Source of the DNA: Qipengyuania_C sp046254955
GTDB taxonomy: Bacteria; Pseudomonadota; Alphaproteobacteria; Sphingomonadales; Sphingomonadaceae
Assembly: GCF_046254955.1 (NCBI RefSeq)
Contig: NZ_JBJXRG010000002.1
Span: 558,001 to 622,000, forward strand
Length of the DNA: 64,000 nucleotides
Direction: 5' to 3'
Position 1 is the first letter of the stretch, and the number at the start of each line of letters is the position of its first letter. The notes below the pieces were generated by a model. It made no database searches. It was not told the origin of the DNA and worked only from the letters and a program-made list of their open reading frames with translations. A program made the position numbers and the translations under genes. Positions 35,295 to 43,709 of the stretch are shown here, one piece after another.

Positions 35295-36231
35295 CGAGCG
35301 GCGCGGCCAGCATCAGCTGGAGCAGGTGATACAGCAGCACCGGCGCGATGACGAAGCCCGCAACGTTGGGCGGGAACAGAATTGCCGCCATCGGCGCGCC
35401 CACAGCGACGCTCTTTTGCGAGGCTGCGAACAGGAACGATATCCGGTCCTGCCGCGCCAGACCGAGCAATCCGCCGAAGCTCCAGGCCCCCAAGTTGGCT
35501 ACAAGCAGATAGGCAATCACAAAGGCAAGCAGGGTTAACCAGGTCGCCCCGTCCAATCGCTCGACAATCCCCTGCTCCGCCGCACCCGACATTGCGACGA
35601 ATACCGCTAGGGCAATAACGAACCGGTCGAGCCACACGACTTGGCTCTTGTGCTCGACAACCCAGGGTCTGAAACGCATCTGAATGACTTGCCCGATCAC
35701 GAAAGGAAGCAGCAGAATCAGCCCGATCTTCACGATCACGCTCGAAAGATCTGCCGCCGCTTCACCCCCTCCGAGCAATGCAAACAAGGGCGCGGAAACT
35801 ACTACGCCGATGACGTTCAGCAGCGCGGCGCCGATGACCGACAACGCAACATTGCCGCCCGCCAGTGTAGTGTAGGATGTCGCCGACTGGATCGTGGACG
35901 GCAGAGTGCCGAGGAACAGGAAGCCAAGCGCGATGAGCGGCGGCAATACTCCGCTCGCAGCATGGGATAACCCCAATCCGGCTAGCGCCATGATTCCGAA
36001 AACAAACACGGTAAGTGGCAGGAAGAAACGCCAGTTGGCGAGGCCGCGTAGGATTTCGCCGCGCGGCACGCGAATACCGTTGACGAGGAACAGGACGAAT
36101 ATGGCGACATTTGCAGCCTGCTGCATCGCGGCTCGCGTCTCACCGGTGACCGGCATCGCAAGCGCCAAGACCGTGACGATCACCAACAGGATGATCATCG
36201 GGTCAGACAGCAATGCCATCACTTTGCGCAT
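35266..36231 (-). CDS. Bile acid:sodium symporter-like membrane protein
   Basis: 321 residues from ATG 36231, which has AGGGCG nine bases upstream; ATG 36252 is the alternative. About ten membrane helices of the SBF-like (YfeH) branch, with GTLPSTIQSATSYTTLAGGN as the conserved unwound-helix segment and FLFAASQKSVAVGAPMA as the second crossover. Members transport organic anions with sodium; the substrate is unknown here. Confidence 0.8.
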   Translation of the reverse strand: MRKVMALLSDPMIILLVIVTVLALAMPVTGETRAAMQQAANVAIFVLFLVNGIRVPRGEILRGLANWRFFLPLTVFVFGIMALAGLGLSHAASGVLPPLIALGFLFLGTLPSTIQSATSYTTLAGGNVALSVIGAALLNVIGVVVSAPLFALLGGGEAAADLSSVIVKIGLILLLPFVIGQVIQMRFRPWVVEHKSQVVWLDRFVIALAVFVAMSGAAEQGIVERLDGATWLTLLAFVIAYLLVANLGAWSFGGLLGLARQDRISFLFAASQKSVAVGAPMAAILFPPNVAGFVIAPVLLYHLLQLMLAAPLANWLAAHPR

Positions 36232-36279
36232 GAACAGCGCCCTGCCTGCCATTGGGCAATCTGTCGAGTGGGCTAAGTC

Positions 36280-37656
36280 CTATGCGTGGAGATCATACTG
36301 TTTAAGCAAGTCGTAGAGAGTCGGGCGACTGATACCCAACATCCGCGCAGTGCTCGAGATATTGCCTTCGCTGCGGGCCAGTGCATGGCGGATGATCTTC
36401 CGGTCCGCCTGTTCACGAGCGGCCTTGAGATTTAGTGCTTCGGGCTCGGTCTCGCTGGCGTCGTCGAGATCCAAATCCTCGGCATTGATCATCTTGCCTT
36501 CGGCCATGATCACGGCGCGTTTCACGCGGTTTTCCAGCTCGCGAACATTGCCCGGCCAATGCCATGCGTCGATCGCCGCCAGCGCATCAGGTGCAAATCC
36601 TTTAAGCGACGGATTCATCTCGGCCGAGAAGCGTTGCAGGAAGGCTTTGGCGAGCAGAGTCGCGTCGCCGGGGCGCTCATCAAGCGACGGAATCTTCACG
36701 ACGATTTCCGCCAGCCGGTAGTAGAGATCTTCGCGGAAGCCGCCGTCGGCGATCATCGCTTCGAGGTCCTGATGCGTCGCGCACACGATCCGCGTGTCGA
36801 CTTCAATTGGCTTGCGGCCACCGATACGCTCGATTGTGCGTTCCTGCAGGAATCGGAGCAGCTTGACTTGAAGGGGCAAAGGAATATCGCCGACTTCGTC
36901 GAGGAAAAGTGTGCCGCCATTGGCTTGCTCAATCTTGCCCTCGGTGGTCTTGATCGCTCCCGTAAACGCACCCTTCTCATGCCCGAAAAGCTCGCTCTCA
37001 AGCAGGTTTTCCGGAATCGCAGCACAGTTGATCGCGACAAACTCGCCAACTTTGCGATCGCTCGAATCGTGCACTCCACGCGCCAGCAATTCCTTGCCGG
37101 TCCCGCTCGCTCCCAGCAGCAGGACCGAGACATTCGTATTGGCGACGCGCTCGATCGTCCGTGCGACTTTGACCATCTCCGGCGCGCTGGTGATCAGCCC
37201 GCCCAGCACCGTGTTATCGTCCCCTGCCTGAGCGGCCAGCTTGCGGTTCTCGTCTTCGATCTTCGCCAGATTGAGTGCCCGGCGGACAATCAATCCCAGC
37301 GCCTCAATGTCCACCGGCTTCTGATAAAAATCGTAAGCCCCGCGCTCGATTGCCTGCAGCGCGCTTTCCCGTGCGCCATGGCCCGATGCCACCACCACCT
37401 TGGTTTCCGGGCGCAGTTCCATGATCGCGTCAAGCACGGCAAAGCCCTCGCTGGTGCCGTCCGGATCGGGTGGAAGGCCTAAATCCAGAGTGACGACAGC
37501 GGGTTCTTCAGACCGCAACAGCGCAAGGGCGCTCTGTCGGTCACCGGCGATCAGGACTTCGAAATCCTCGTAAGCCCATTTGAGCTGCGCCTGCAGGCCT
37601 TCGTCATCCTCGACGATCAGCAACTTGGGTAGCGGTGCGTCTTTTTCGGCCATCAT
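36280..37656 (-). CDS. prsR: PEP-CTERM-type response regulator PrsR (sigma-54 activator)
   Basis: 458 residues. Receiver domain with Asp58 (VVTLDLGLPPDPDGTSEG, the long loop typical of PrsR) and Lys in YQKPVD. An AAA+ domain follows with Walker A GASGTGKE (182-189) and the sigma-54 contact loop GAFTGA (229-234). A C-terminal Fis-type helix-turn-helix (NISSTARMLGISRPTLYDLL) completes it. It pairs with PrsK, whose stop codon overlaps its start (ATGA). In other bacteria this pair controls exopolysaccharide/PEP-CTERM genes; none of those are in this window. Confidence 0.9.
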   Translation of the reverse strand: MMAEKDAPLPKLLIVEDDEGLQAQLKWAYEDFEVLIAGDRQSALALLRSEEPAVVTLDLGLPPDPDGTSEGFAVLDAIMELRPETKVVVASGHGARESALQAIERGAYDFYQKPVDIEALGLIVRRALNLAKIEDENRKLAAQAGDDNTVLGGLITSAPEMVKVARTIERVANTNVSVLLLGASGTGKELLARGVHDSSDRKVGEFVAINCAAIPENLLESELFGHEKGAFTGAIKTTEGKIEQANGGTLFLDEVGDIPLPLQVKLLRFLQERTIERIGGRKPIEVDTRIVCATHQDLEAMIADGGFREDLYYRLAEIVVKIPSLDERPGDATLLAKAFLQRFSAEMNPSLKGFAPDALAAIDAWHWPGNVRELENRVKRAVIMAEGKMINAEDLDLDDASETEPEALNLKAAREQADRKIIRHALARSEGNISSTARMLGISRPTLYDLLKQYDLHA

Positions 37657-39773
37657 GCCACCTTCGCGTTGGAGGGAATATCTGTATTGAGGAAATCAGC
37701 GGTCGCATGGAGCGGAAGGCATAGCGCGAAGCGCGAACCCAGACCTTCGCGAGATTCGACTTCGAGCCGACCTCCCATTGTGCGCACCAGTTCGCGCGCT
37801 TCGAATGCGCCAATACCAAAGCCATCCGCCTTCGACGATACGAAAGGCTTGAATAAGCTTGAGCGGATAAATTGCGGGCTCATCCCGCAGCCGGAATCGA
37901 CCACTTCGAGCCGCCCAAGCACGCCATCGTTCGTGACTTCCACGAACACGGAAGCACTGTCATCGCTCGCATCGATCGCATTCTGCACGAGGTGGACGAC
38001 CGCTTGTTCGATCGCTTCCTGATCGCCGCTTACTGTGCAAGGTTCCAACGCCACGACAGTAACTGGGTGCGAGTTTTCGAACCGCTTGCCGACCTGATGC
38101 GCGACCTGACTCAGATCCAATCGGTCCCGCTTGGATACGGCATCGGTCCCATAGCGACCCAGCCGCGCAAGCAGGTGATTGAGCTTGTCTGAGCTGTTGC
38201 GCAGCGTAACGAGCATGTCCTCGCGAAACTCGGGCTTGTCAGCATGCTTTTCAGCATTACGGAGTAGGAGCGAGATCTGGCTCGATAGATTCTTGATGTC
38301 GTGCATCACGAAAGCAATGCGGCGATTGAATTCATCGAATCGGCTCGATTCCATCAACGCCTGCTGGCCAGCGTGCTCGGCAAGGTAGCTTGCCAGTTGT
38401 TGCCCAACGACCCGGAGCAGATCGAAGTCCTCCCAGTCAAGCGAGCGCGCATGTGGCGGACGAGCCAGCACGACGACTCCAACCAGTCGGTCGAAGTGGG
38501 ACAATGGCACCAGCGCCCAGATTTGCTCGTCTTCGAGTAGCCATCCGGGAACTTGTTCGGCTTCGCCATGGCGGTCGACCCCGCTGCGCACTTCATCAAG
38601 ATCGAGTATGAAATTCTCGCGCTCCAGCAGGTGGCCCAGTTCATCGCTCAAGGCGGTGCCCGGCACTTCGATCGCGCGCCATTGCCAGCGTGCAGCGAGT
38701 GCAAGCGACCCATCGTCTGCCGGCGTGAGCAACAATCCGCACGGGCTATCGGTAATATCCGCCAGCGCCTGAACGGCTCGTTCCTGCAGCGAAAGCGCGC
38801 TTGCTCCGCCGCTGCCGATCGTGGCGTTGAACCGCAGCCATTCAGCTCGGTAGTCGTAGCGATGCTGGAAAAGGTGCTTTGCGGCAGTCACACGGAGCCA
38901 CGAACGCATCTTCTTGGAAGGAAGCCACAGGAAGGCCACGGTGGTAGCAGCAACGACGAAGCCGACTTGCGTCATCCTCGCAAGGTCGCCCGGGAACAGG
39001 CTCAGCGAGCGCGCAATGGCGATCATTGCCATGAGGTAGGCACCGATCAGGATCAGCGATAGCGACTGGAAGGTGACTGCGCGCGATGGTTTGAAGTTGA
39101 GCCCTGCGGTCGACGAGCGCGCGCCAAGCGCGAGAGCCAGCGCCACCAACGCCGCGACGACGCCGCGAAGTGCGCCTAACTCAACCTGCGCGGAATCGCT
39201 GAGATAGGCGACGGTGTAATAGTTGAGATCGAAGGCCCACATGGCCGCAAGTCCGGCCGAGCTCCATCGCAGGATCTGCCGCGAAGTCGGGGCAGCGCCG
39301 CCATAGAGATTGTGCAGCAGCACCAGCGCTCCGACTGCGACCAGCAAATGGAACAAGGTAGAAATCTGCACCGCTAGGGCGGAGAACTCACCAGCCCGGG
39401 CAAAGTCATGCACTACAGATGCAAGGATCGGCTGCAGGCAAACTACGAATGAAAGCACGATAATTACAGGCCGTACAGGTGCCATGCTGGCGTCGCGCCC
39501 ATCATTGGAGAACAGACGCAGGAGCACCGCTAGCCACGCCAGATTTCGGGCAGCTTCCGTGATGCTCGCCAGAAATGTACCGGTACCGTAGGCCGCAAGC
39601 GTGACGCACCAGAGCGCTGTGAGGCAGAGCGCGCTGACAAGCGCCTGGCGGTCAGGACGCTGACGGTCTCCGCTACGGTAGATCCAAGCTGCCGCGCTGA
39701 TGCTGGCAATCGCGCCGAGCATGAAGGACAACGTGCCGAGCACGGTCAGCCATTCCGAATTACCGGAAATCAT
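37653..39773 (-). CDS. prsK: XrtA/PEP-CTERM-system histidine kinase PrsK
   Basis: 706 residues. About ten N-terminal membrane helices (1-300) are followed by a GAF domain and a kinase core. The phospho-acceptor His lies in IAFVMHDIKNLSSQISLLLR (a variant of the usual HE motif). The ATP-binding domain shows VVHLVQNAIDAS, DSGCGMSPQFI and GFGIGAFEARELV. Long multi-helix sensor region, GAF and HDIKNL are characteristic of PrsK. It is expected to phosphorylate PrsR. Confidence 0.9.
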   Translation of the reverse strand: MISGNSEWLTVLGTLSFMLGAIASISAAAWIYRSGDRQRPDRQALVSALCLTALWCVTLAAYGTGTFLASITEAARNLAWLAVLLRLFSNDGRDASMAPVRPVIIVLSFVVCLQPILASVVHDFARAGEFSALAVQISTLFHLLVAVGALVLLHNLYGGAAPTSRQILRWSSAGLAAMWAFDLNYYTVAYLSDSAQVELGALRGVVAALVALALALGARSSTAGLNFKPSRAVTFQSLSLILIGAYLMAMIAIARSLSLFPGDLARMTQVGFVVAATTVAFLWLPSKKMRSWLRVTAAKHLFQHRYDYRAEWLRFNATIGSGGASALSLQERAVQALADITDSPCGLLLTPADDGSLALAARWQWRAIEVPGTALSDELGHLLERENFILDLDEVRSGVDRHGEAEQVPGWLLEDEQIWALVPLSHFDRLVGVVVLARPPHARSLDWEDFDLLRVVGQQLASYLAEHAGQQALMESSRFDEFNRRIAFVMHDIKNLSSQISLLLRNAEKHADKPEFREDMLVTLRNSSDKLNHLLARLGRYGTDAVSKRDRLDLSQVAHQVGKRFENSHPVTVVALEPCTVSGDQEAIEQAVVHLVQNAIDASDDSASVFVEVTNDGVLGRLEVVDSGCGMSPQFIRSSLFKPFVSSKADGFGIGAFEARELVRTMGGRLEVESREGLGSRFALCLPLHATADFLNTDIPSNAKVA

Positions 39774-39961
39774 CGCACGAACCCCACGGAGAAGCGGACG
39801 CGCTCTAGGCTCGTAGCAATGTCATCTGCGATGCGTATTCCAAACATCGGCGGGTCCACTTGGCGTTAACTCGATATTTGGATTAGTTCGAAGGTATGAA
39901 ATGTCGGTAAACTTTACACCCGGCGCTGCACTACGTTGAAAACTTGATATTTTCCCGCGGT

Positions 39962-40114
39962 TCAACGCCAGAATGCGAGCAATACAAGCGAGGCTCCGAG
40001 AAAAGCGACGAGACCCGGAGGAACACCTGCAATCGGATCGCGCGAGATCACCGCGATTTTCCAGCGCCTTTCGCTTTCGATCTGGTCGTAATTTGTCCGG
40101 TTCCAGTCTGCCAT
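39962..40114 (-). CDS. 50-residue single-helix membrane protein
   Basis: ATG at 40114 has a strong ribosome binding site (GAGGAGG, five bases away). The product starts MADWNRTNYDQIESERRW and ends in one hydrophobic C-terminal helix (GLVAFLGASLVLLAFWR), giving a polar N-terminus of about 30 residues and a tail anchor. I do not recognise the family. It stands upstream of prsK on the same strand with a 188 bp gap. The strong ribosome binding site and the clean tail-anchor layout make it a credible gene. Confidence 0.65.
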   Translation of the reverse strand: MADWNRTNYDQIESERRWKIAVISRDPIAGVPPGLVAFLGASLVLLAFWR

Positions 40115-40246
40115 ATCGCCTCCTCAGCGCAGAAAGGACCATTGGCGCCACAAAGCGTTGCGCGATCCCCAAGCGAGAAGGTGAATCGGTCTTTATTGAG
40201 ATGAACGGAGCGGCGCTATCGGCAGGGCCATCCCACGATAGCCTGG

Positions 40247-41632
40247 TCAGCTCTCAGAGCCGAAATCGAACGGCGCGATTCCCCGGGTTATCGCTTCGAA
40301 TCGCAGCTGGCTCCCGCGCGGCGGTAGCGACCGCTGGCGGCAGTCGGGACGGAAGCATCGCGCGCATCCCAGCCCAATCGGTTGGGCCGTTTCCGTATCA
40401 AGCCTGATCCCGCGCGCATTGGCGAGATCACCAGCGAGACGGGCTTCCAAACCGAGTATGACAACAAACCGCGCACCTTCTGCACCGTCCCCGGCAGTGA
40501 CAGCACTCGCTATGGTGAACCAGTGCGCTGGAGCTGCATCCATCCCATCAACCACGACTTGCTGGACATGCAGCTCACCGGGACGCTCGAAAGCCCGATG
40601 GACATTCCATAGGGGGCAGCTGTTCTCGCCTTCCAGCAGGGTCGCGCCGCTCGCCCCCGCAAAGCGCTTGGAGAACTGGCCTGCACGATCAATCCGCGCC
40701 ATGAAGAATGGCAAGCCGCGCTGGCCAACCCGCTGAAGCGTGGTGAGCCGATGCGCCAGTTGCTCGAAACTCACTCCAAAACGCCGCTGCAATACCGTCA
40801 GGTCGTATCCGGTCGCTTCGCAAGCCCTGAGCAAGCGCGAATACGGCATGATCAGCGCCGCAGCGAAATAGCCCGTGAGGTGCCGTTCGAACAACTGCCG
40901 CGCTGCCGGATCGCCGAAATCCGATCCCGCCGCAATCGCCGCGATGTCGTCGCGCTTCTCGAGCTGTGCCAGCTGCACGGCGACCTGGAAATTGCGCGCT
41001 GACTGCGGAAGCAACTCAGAAATCTGCACCTGGCGGGCGTGGAAATCGAGGCGCCGCAGCGAATTGGGCAGAACATCCTGTGGTAATATGCGCACGGCCA
41101 ACTGGTGACGCTCGCGCAGCCGCTCGGTCATGGCCACGCCAATGTCCCCTCGCGAAAGGCGCATCTCATCCGCCATTTCCTCTGCTGCCGTGTCGAGATC
41201 GGCAAAGTGGTTGCGCCACCGCTCGATCTCGAGGCGCGATTCGGTAAGCGGATCCGACATGCTGGCGGAAGCACTTCCCGCACCGTCATATAACCGCGCA
41301 AATGCGGCTGCAGCTTGCGGCGCGGCGGCAAGAAACTCGGCAATATCTTCGCGGTCGATGCCCAAGTCAGCGAAACGCTCGTCCTGGAAGCGCCTCGCCA
41401 ATCCCGCGACGCCGCCAATACTCTCGTCTTCGCGGAATCCCCTGGGGTCGAAGTCGAACCTATCGACCACCTGCATCATCACCCTGGCGGTTAGCGGGCG
41501 CTGATTACGCTCGATAAGGTTAAGGTAGCTCGGCGAAATACCCAGGCGTTCGGCCATGGCGGCCTGCGTCAAACGTTCGCGGCGCCTGAGGCGACGCAAC
41601 GCAGCACCAGCAAAAACAGCATCATCAGCCAC
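40247..41632 (-). CDS. RamB/ScfR-like XRE-family regulator (short-chain fatty acyl type)
   Basis: 461 residues. N-terminal XRE helix-turn-helix (LTQAAMAERLGISPSYLNLI, 21-40). The large C-terminal ligand domain of the short-chain acyl regulator family has an IrrE-like middle segment (about 170-300) and a C-terminal Cys-rich part (GLGCARCFRPDCRQR). The GTG start follows AGGTGA. It is divergent from isocitrate lyase, the arrangement of RamB-type regulators that control the glyoxylate shunt in response to acetate or acyl-CoA. Likely represses or activates aceA and itself through the repeats between the two genes. Confidence 0.85.
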   Translation of the reverse strand: MADDAVFAGAALRRLRRRERLTQAAMAERLGISPSYLNLIERNQRPLTARVMMQVVDRFDFDPRGFREDESIGGVAGLARRFQDERFADLGIDREDIAEFLAAAPQAAAAFARLYDGAGSASASMSDPLTESRLEIERWRNHFADLDTAAEEMADEMRLSRGDIGVAMTERLRERHQLAVRILPQDVLPNSLRRLDFHARQVQISELLPQSARNFQVAVQLAQLEKRDDIAAIAAGSDFGDPAARQLFERHLTGYFAAALIMPYSRLLRACEATGYDLTVLQRRFGVSFEQLAHRLTTLQRVGQRGLPFFMARIDRAGQFSKRFAGASGATLLEGENSCPLWNVHRAFERPGELHVQQVVVDGMDAAPAHWFTIASAVTAGDGAEGARFVVILGLEARLAGDLANARGIRLDTETAQPIGLGCARCFRPDCRQRSLPPRGSQLRFEAITRGIAPFDFGSES

Positions 41633-41640
41633 GAATCACC

Positions 41641-41664
41641 TGTAAACATCTTTACATATTTACA
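41641..41664. promoter_or_regulatory. Repeated TGTAAA operator between the RamB-like gene and aceA
   Basis: TGTAAA-CATC-TTTACA (41641-41656) is a perfect inverted repeat and is followed at once by another TTTACA half (41659-41664). A further TTTGTAAA lies at 41702-41709, nearer aceA. The cluster starts nine bases upstream of the RamB-like gene start, fitting autoregulation plus control of aceA. The half-site resembles RamB-type sites by form only. Confidence 0.6.
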
Positions 41665-41785
41665 GCAATGATCGTCGATATCGCGCCGCAAGACAAGATA
41701 GTTTGTAAATTTCCCTGCCGAAAATCGATGAGATGCGCCATGTTGCACCGCAACGAAAACAACCGATTCCCCGCAGGAGCTTTTG

Positions 41786-43384
41786 ATGACTTACCAGAAC
41801 CAGATCACCACCATGCAAGGCCTCATCGCCGGAAACGGTGCGCCCTGGAACGCGATCGACGCTGAGAGTGCAGCCCGTATGAAGCTGCAGAACCGCTTCC
41901 AGAGTGGTCTCGACATCGCCCGCTACACCGCCAAGATCATGCGCGACGACATGGCCGCTTATGACGCCGATCCAGCCGCATACACGCAGTCCCTGGGCTG
42001 CTGGCACGGGTTCATCGGCCAGCAAAAGATGATCAGCATCAAGAAGCATTTTGGCACGACCAAGGGCCGGTATCTCTATCTTTCGGGCTGGATGATCGCT
42101 GCGCTGCGGAGTGAGTTCGGCCCCCTCCCCGATCAGTCGATGCACGAAAAGACTTCGGTTCCGGCGCTGATCGAGGAACTCTACACCTTCCTTCGGCAGG
42201 CCGATGCCCGTGAACTCGGCGGCATGTTCCGCGAGCTGGACAAAGCCCGCGAAGCCGGTGACGAGGTCGAAGCAAAGCGTCTCGAGCACGCCATCGACAA
42301 TTACGAAACGCACGTCGTGCCGATCATCGCGGATATCGATGCCGGTTTCGGCAATGCCGAAGCAACATACCTTCTCGCCAAGAAGATGATTGAAGCAGGT
42401 GCTTGCGCGATCCAGATCGAAAACCAGGTTTCCGACGAGAAGCAGTGCGGTCACCAGGATGGCAAGGTTACGGTGCCGCACGAAGACTTCCTCGCGAAGA
42501 TCCGTGCCATTCGTTATGCTTTCCTCGAGCTGGGCGTCGACGACGGAGTCATCGTTGCCCGCACCGACAGTCTCGGCGCAGGCCTGACCAAGCAAATCGC
42601 CTTCACCAAAGAGCCCGGTGATCTCGGCGACCAGTACAATGCTTTCCTCGATTGCGATGAAGTCGCCGCGAACGAACTCGGCAACGGCGACGTACTGATC
42701 AGCCGCGAGGGCAAACTGCTGCGTCCCAAGCGCCTGCCTTCAAACCTCTACCAGTTCAGCGCTGGCACAGGTGAAGACCGCTGCGTTCTTGACTGCATCA
42801 CCTCGCTCCAGAACGGTGCGGACCTGCTGTGGATCGAAACCGAGAAGCCGCACATTGGCCAGATCGGCGGGATGGTTGACCGTATCCGCGAAGTCATTCC
42901 GAATGCAAAGCTGGTCTACAACAACTCGCCGAGCTTCAACTGGACTCTCAACTTCCGTCAGCAGGTCTATGATGCCTGGGAAGCGGACGGCAAAGACGTC
43001 AGCGCGTTCGAGCGCGACAGGCTAATGAGCGTCGATTATGACAGCACCGAGTTGGCTGCCGAAGCTGATGAGCGCATCCGCACTTTCCAGAAGGACGCTG
43101 CGGCTCAGGCGGGTATCTTCCACCACCTCATCACGCTGCCAACATACCATACGGCTGCTCTGAGCACCGACAACCTCGCCAAGCGCTACTTTGGCGAAGA
43201 AGGCATGCTCGGCTACGTCAAGCAGGTCCAGCGTCGCGAAATCCGCGAAGGCATTGCCTGCGTGAAACACCAGAACATGGCCGGCTCCGACATCGGTGAC
43301 GACCACAAGGAGTACTTTGCTGGTGAAGCTGCTCTGAAGGCGGCAGGCGAAGACAACACCATGAACCAGTTCGAGGCTGCGTAA
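41786..43384 (+). CDS. aceA: Isocitrate lyase
   Basis: 532 residues from the ATG with AGGAG seven bases upstream. The catalytic loop is KQCGHQ with Cys221, where most isocitrate lyases read KKCGH. The metal site DIDAGFGN and the QIENQVSDEK segment are intact. At 532 residues it is longer than the 430-residue E. coli type. It cleaves isocitrate to glyoxylate and succinate so that cells can grow on acetate or fatty acids. Malate synthase is not in the window. Regulation by the divergent RamB-like protein is expected. Confidence 0.93.
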   Translation: MTYQNQITTMQGLIAGNGAPWNAIDAESAARMKLQNRFQSGLDIARYTAKIMRDDMAAYDADPAAYTQSLGCWHGFIGQQKMISIKKHFGTTKGRYLYLSGWMIAALRSEFGPLPDQSMHEKTSVPALIEELYTFLRQADARELGGMFRELDKAREAGDEVEAKRLEHAIDNYETHVVPIIADIDAGFGNAEATYLLAKKMIEAGACAIQIENQVSDEKQCGHQDGKVTVPHEDFLAKIRAIRYAFLELGVDDGVIVARTDSLGAGLTKQIAFTKEPGDLGDQYNAFLDCDEVAANELGNGDVLISREGKLLRPKRLPSNLYQFSAGTGEDRCVLDCITSLQNGADLLWIETEKPHIGQIGGMVDRIREVIPNAKLVYNNSPSFNWTLNFRQQVYDAWEADGKDVSAFERDRLMSVDYDSTELAAEADERIRTFQKDAAAQAGIFHHLITLPTYHTAALSTDNLAKRYFGEEGMLGYVKQVQRREIREGIACVKHQNMAGSDIGDDHKEYFAGEAALKAAGEDNTMNQFEAA

Positions 43385-43419
43385 ACGCAGCCATCGGGAA
43401 CCAGTTCGAAGCTGCGTGA
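43364..43419 (+). repeat. Imperfect direct repeat of the aceA 3' end
   Basis: The last six codons and stop of aceA (43364-43384, Asn-Gln-Phe-Glu-Ala-Ala-stop) recur at 43399-43419 with only synonymous or stop-codon changes (GAG to GAA, TAA to TGA). The repeat offset is 35 bases. Confidence 0.85.
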
Positions 43420-43438
43420 TCACGAAAGGATCATCAAC

Positions 43439-43612
43439 ATGAGCGAACCAGAGACAAAACAGAAAGAGCCTTCCAGAGCGCGGGCACTGCTCTCAACCGC
43501 AGACATGCGGCTCCTTCGGCGCGCACTCGAAAGTCATGCCAAGACTCTCGAAGACCGTGACGAACTGGCCAAGGTCAATGCACTGCATCACCGGCTCGGC
43601 ACCTATAATTAA
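43439..43612 (+). CDS. 57-residue charged protein downstream of aceA
   Basis: ATG at 43439 follows AAAGG at about ten bases. The product is 57 residues, highly charged and mostly helical (ADMRLLRRALESHAKTLED, then RDELAKVNALHHRLGTYN), with no signal peptide or membrane segment. It lies 54 bp after aceA and before a strong terminator, so it is probably the second gene of the aceA transcript. Family not recognised. Confidence 0.6.
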   Translation: MSEPETKQKEPSRARALLSTADMRLLRRALESHAKTLEDRDELAKVNALHHRLGTYN

Positions 43613-43645
43613 AGCAAGCTGAGCCAAGACCTCCTGGGGAGGAGA

Positions 43646-43692
43646 GACGGTCGTCGGAGCGCCCCCAAGCTCCGGCGGCCGTCAACATTTTT
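43646..43692 (+). terminator. Terminator of the aceA transcript
   Basis: A 15-bp stem (43646-43660 with 43669-43683, two G-T pairs), eight-base loop GCCCCCAA, then a short T-run (ATTTTT) ending at 43690. It closes the aceA-small protein unit and faces the convergent M20 gene. Confidence 0.8.
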
Positions 43693-43709
43693 GGGCAATT
43701 GATTTGTTT

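Noticed and set aside
39822..40172. A 116-residue minus-strand frame covering the prsK upstream gap
   Set aside because: Its composition is non-protein-like (many Arg/Ser), it has no ribosome binding site, and it overlaps the better supported 50-residue gene in another frame.
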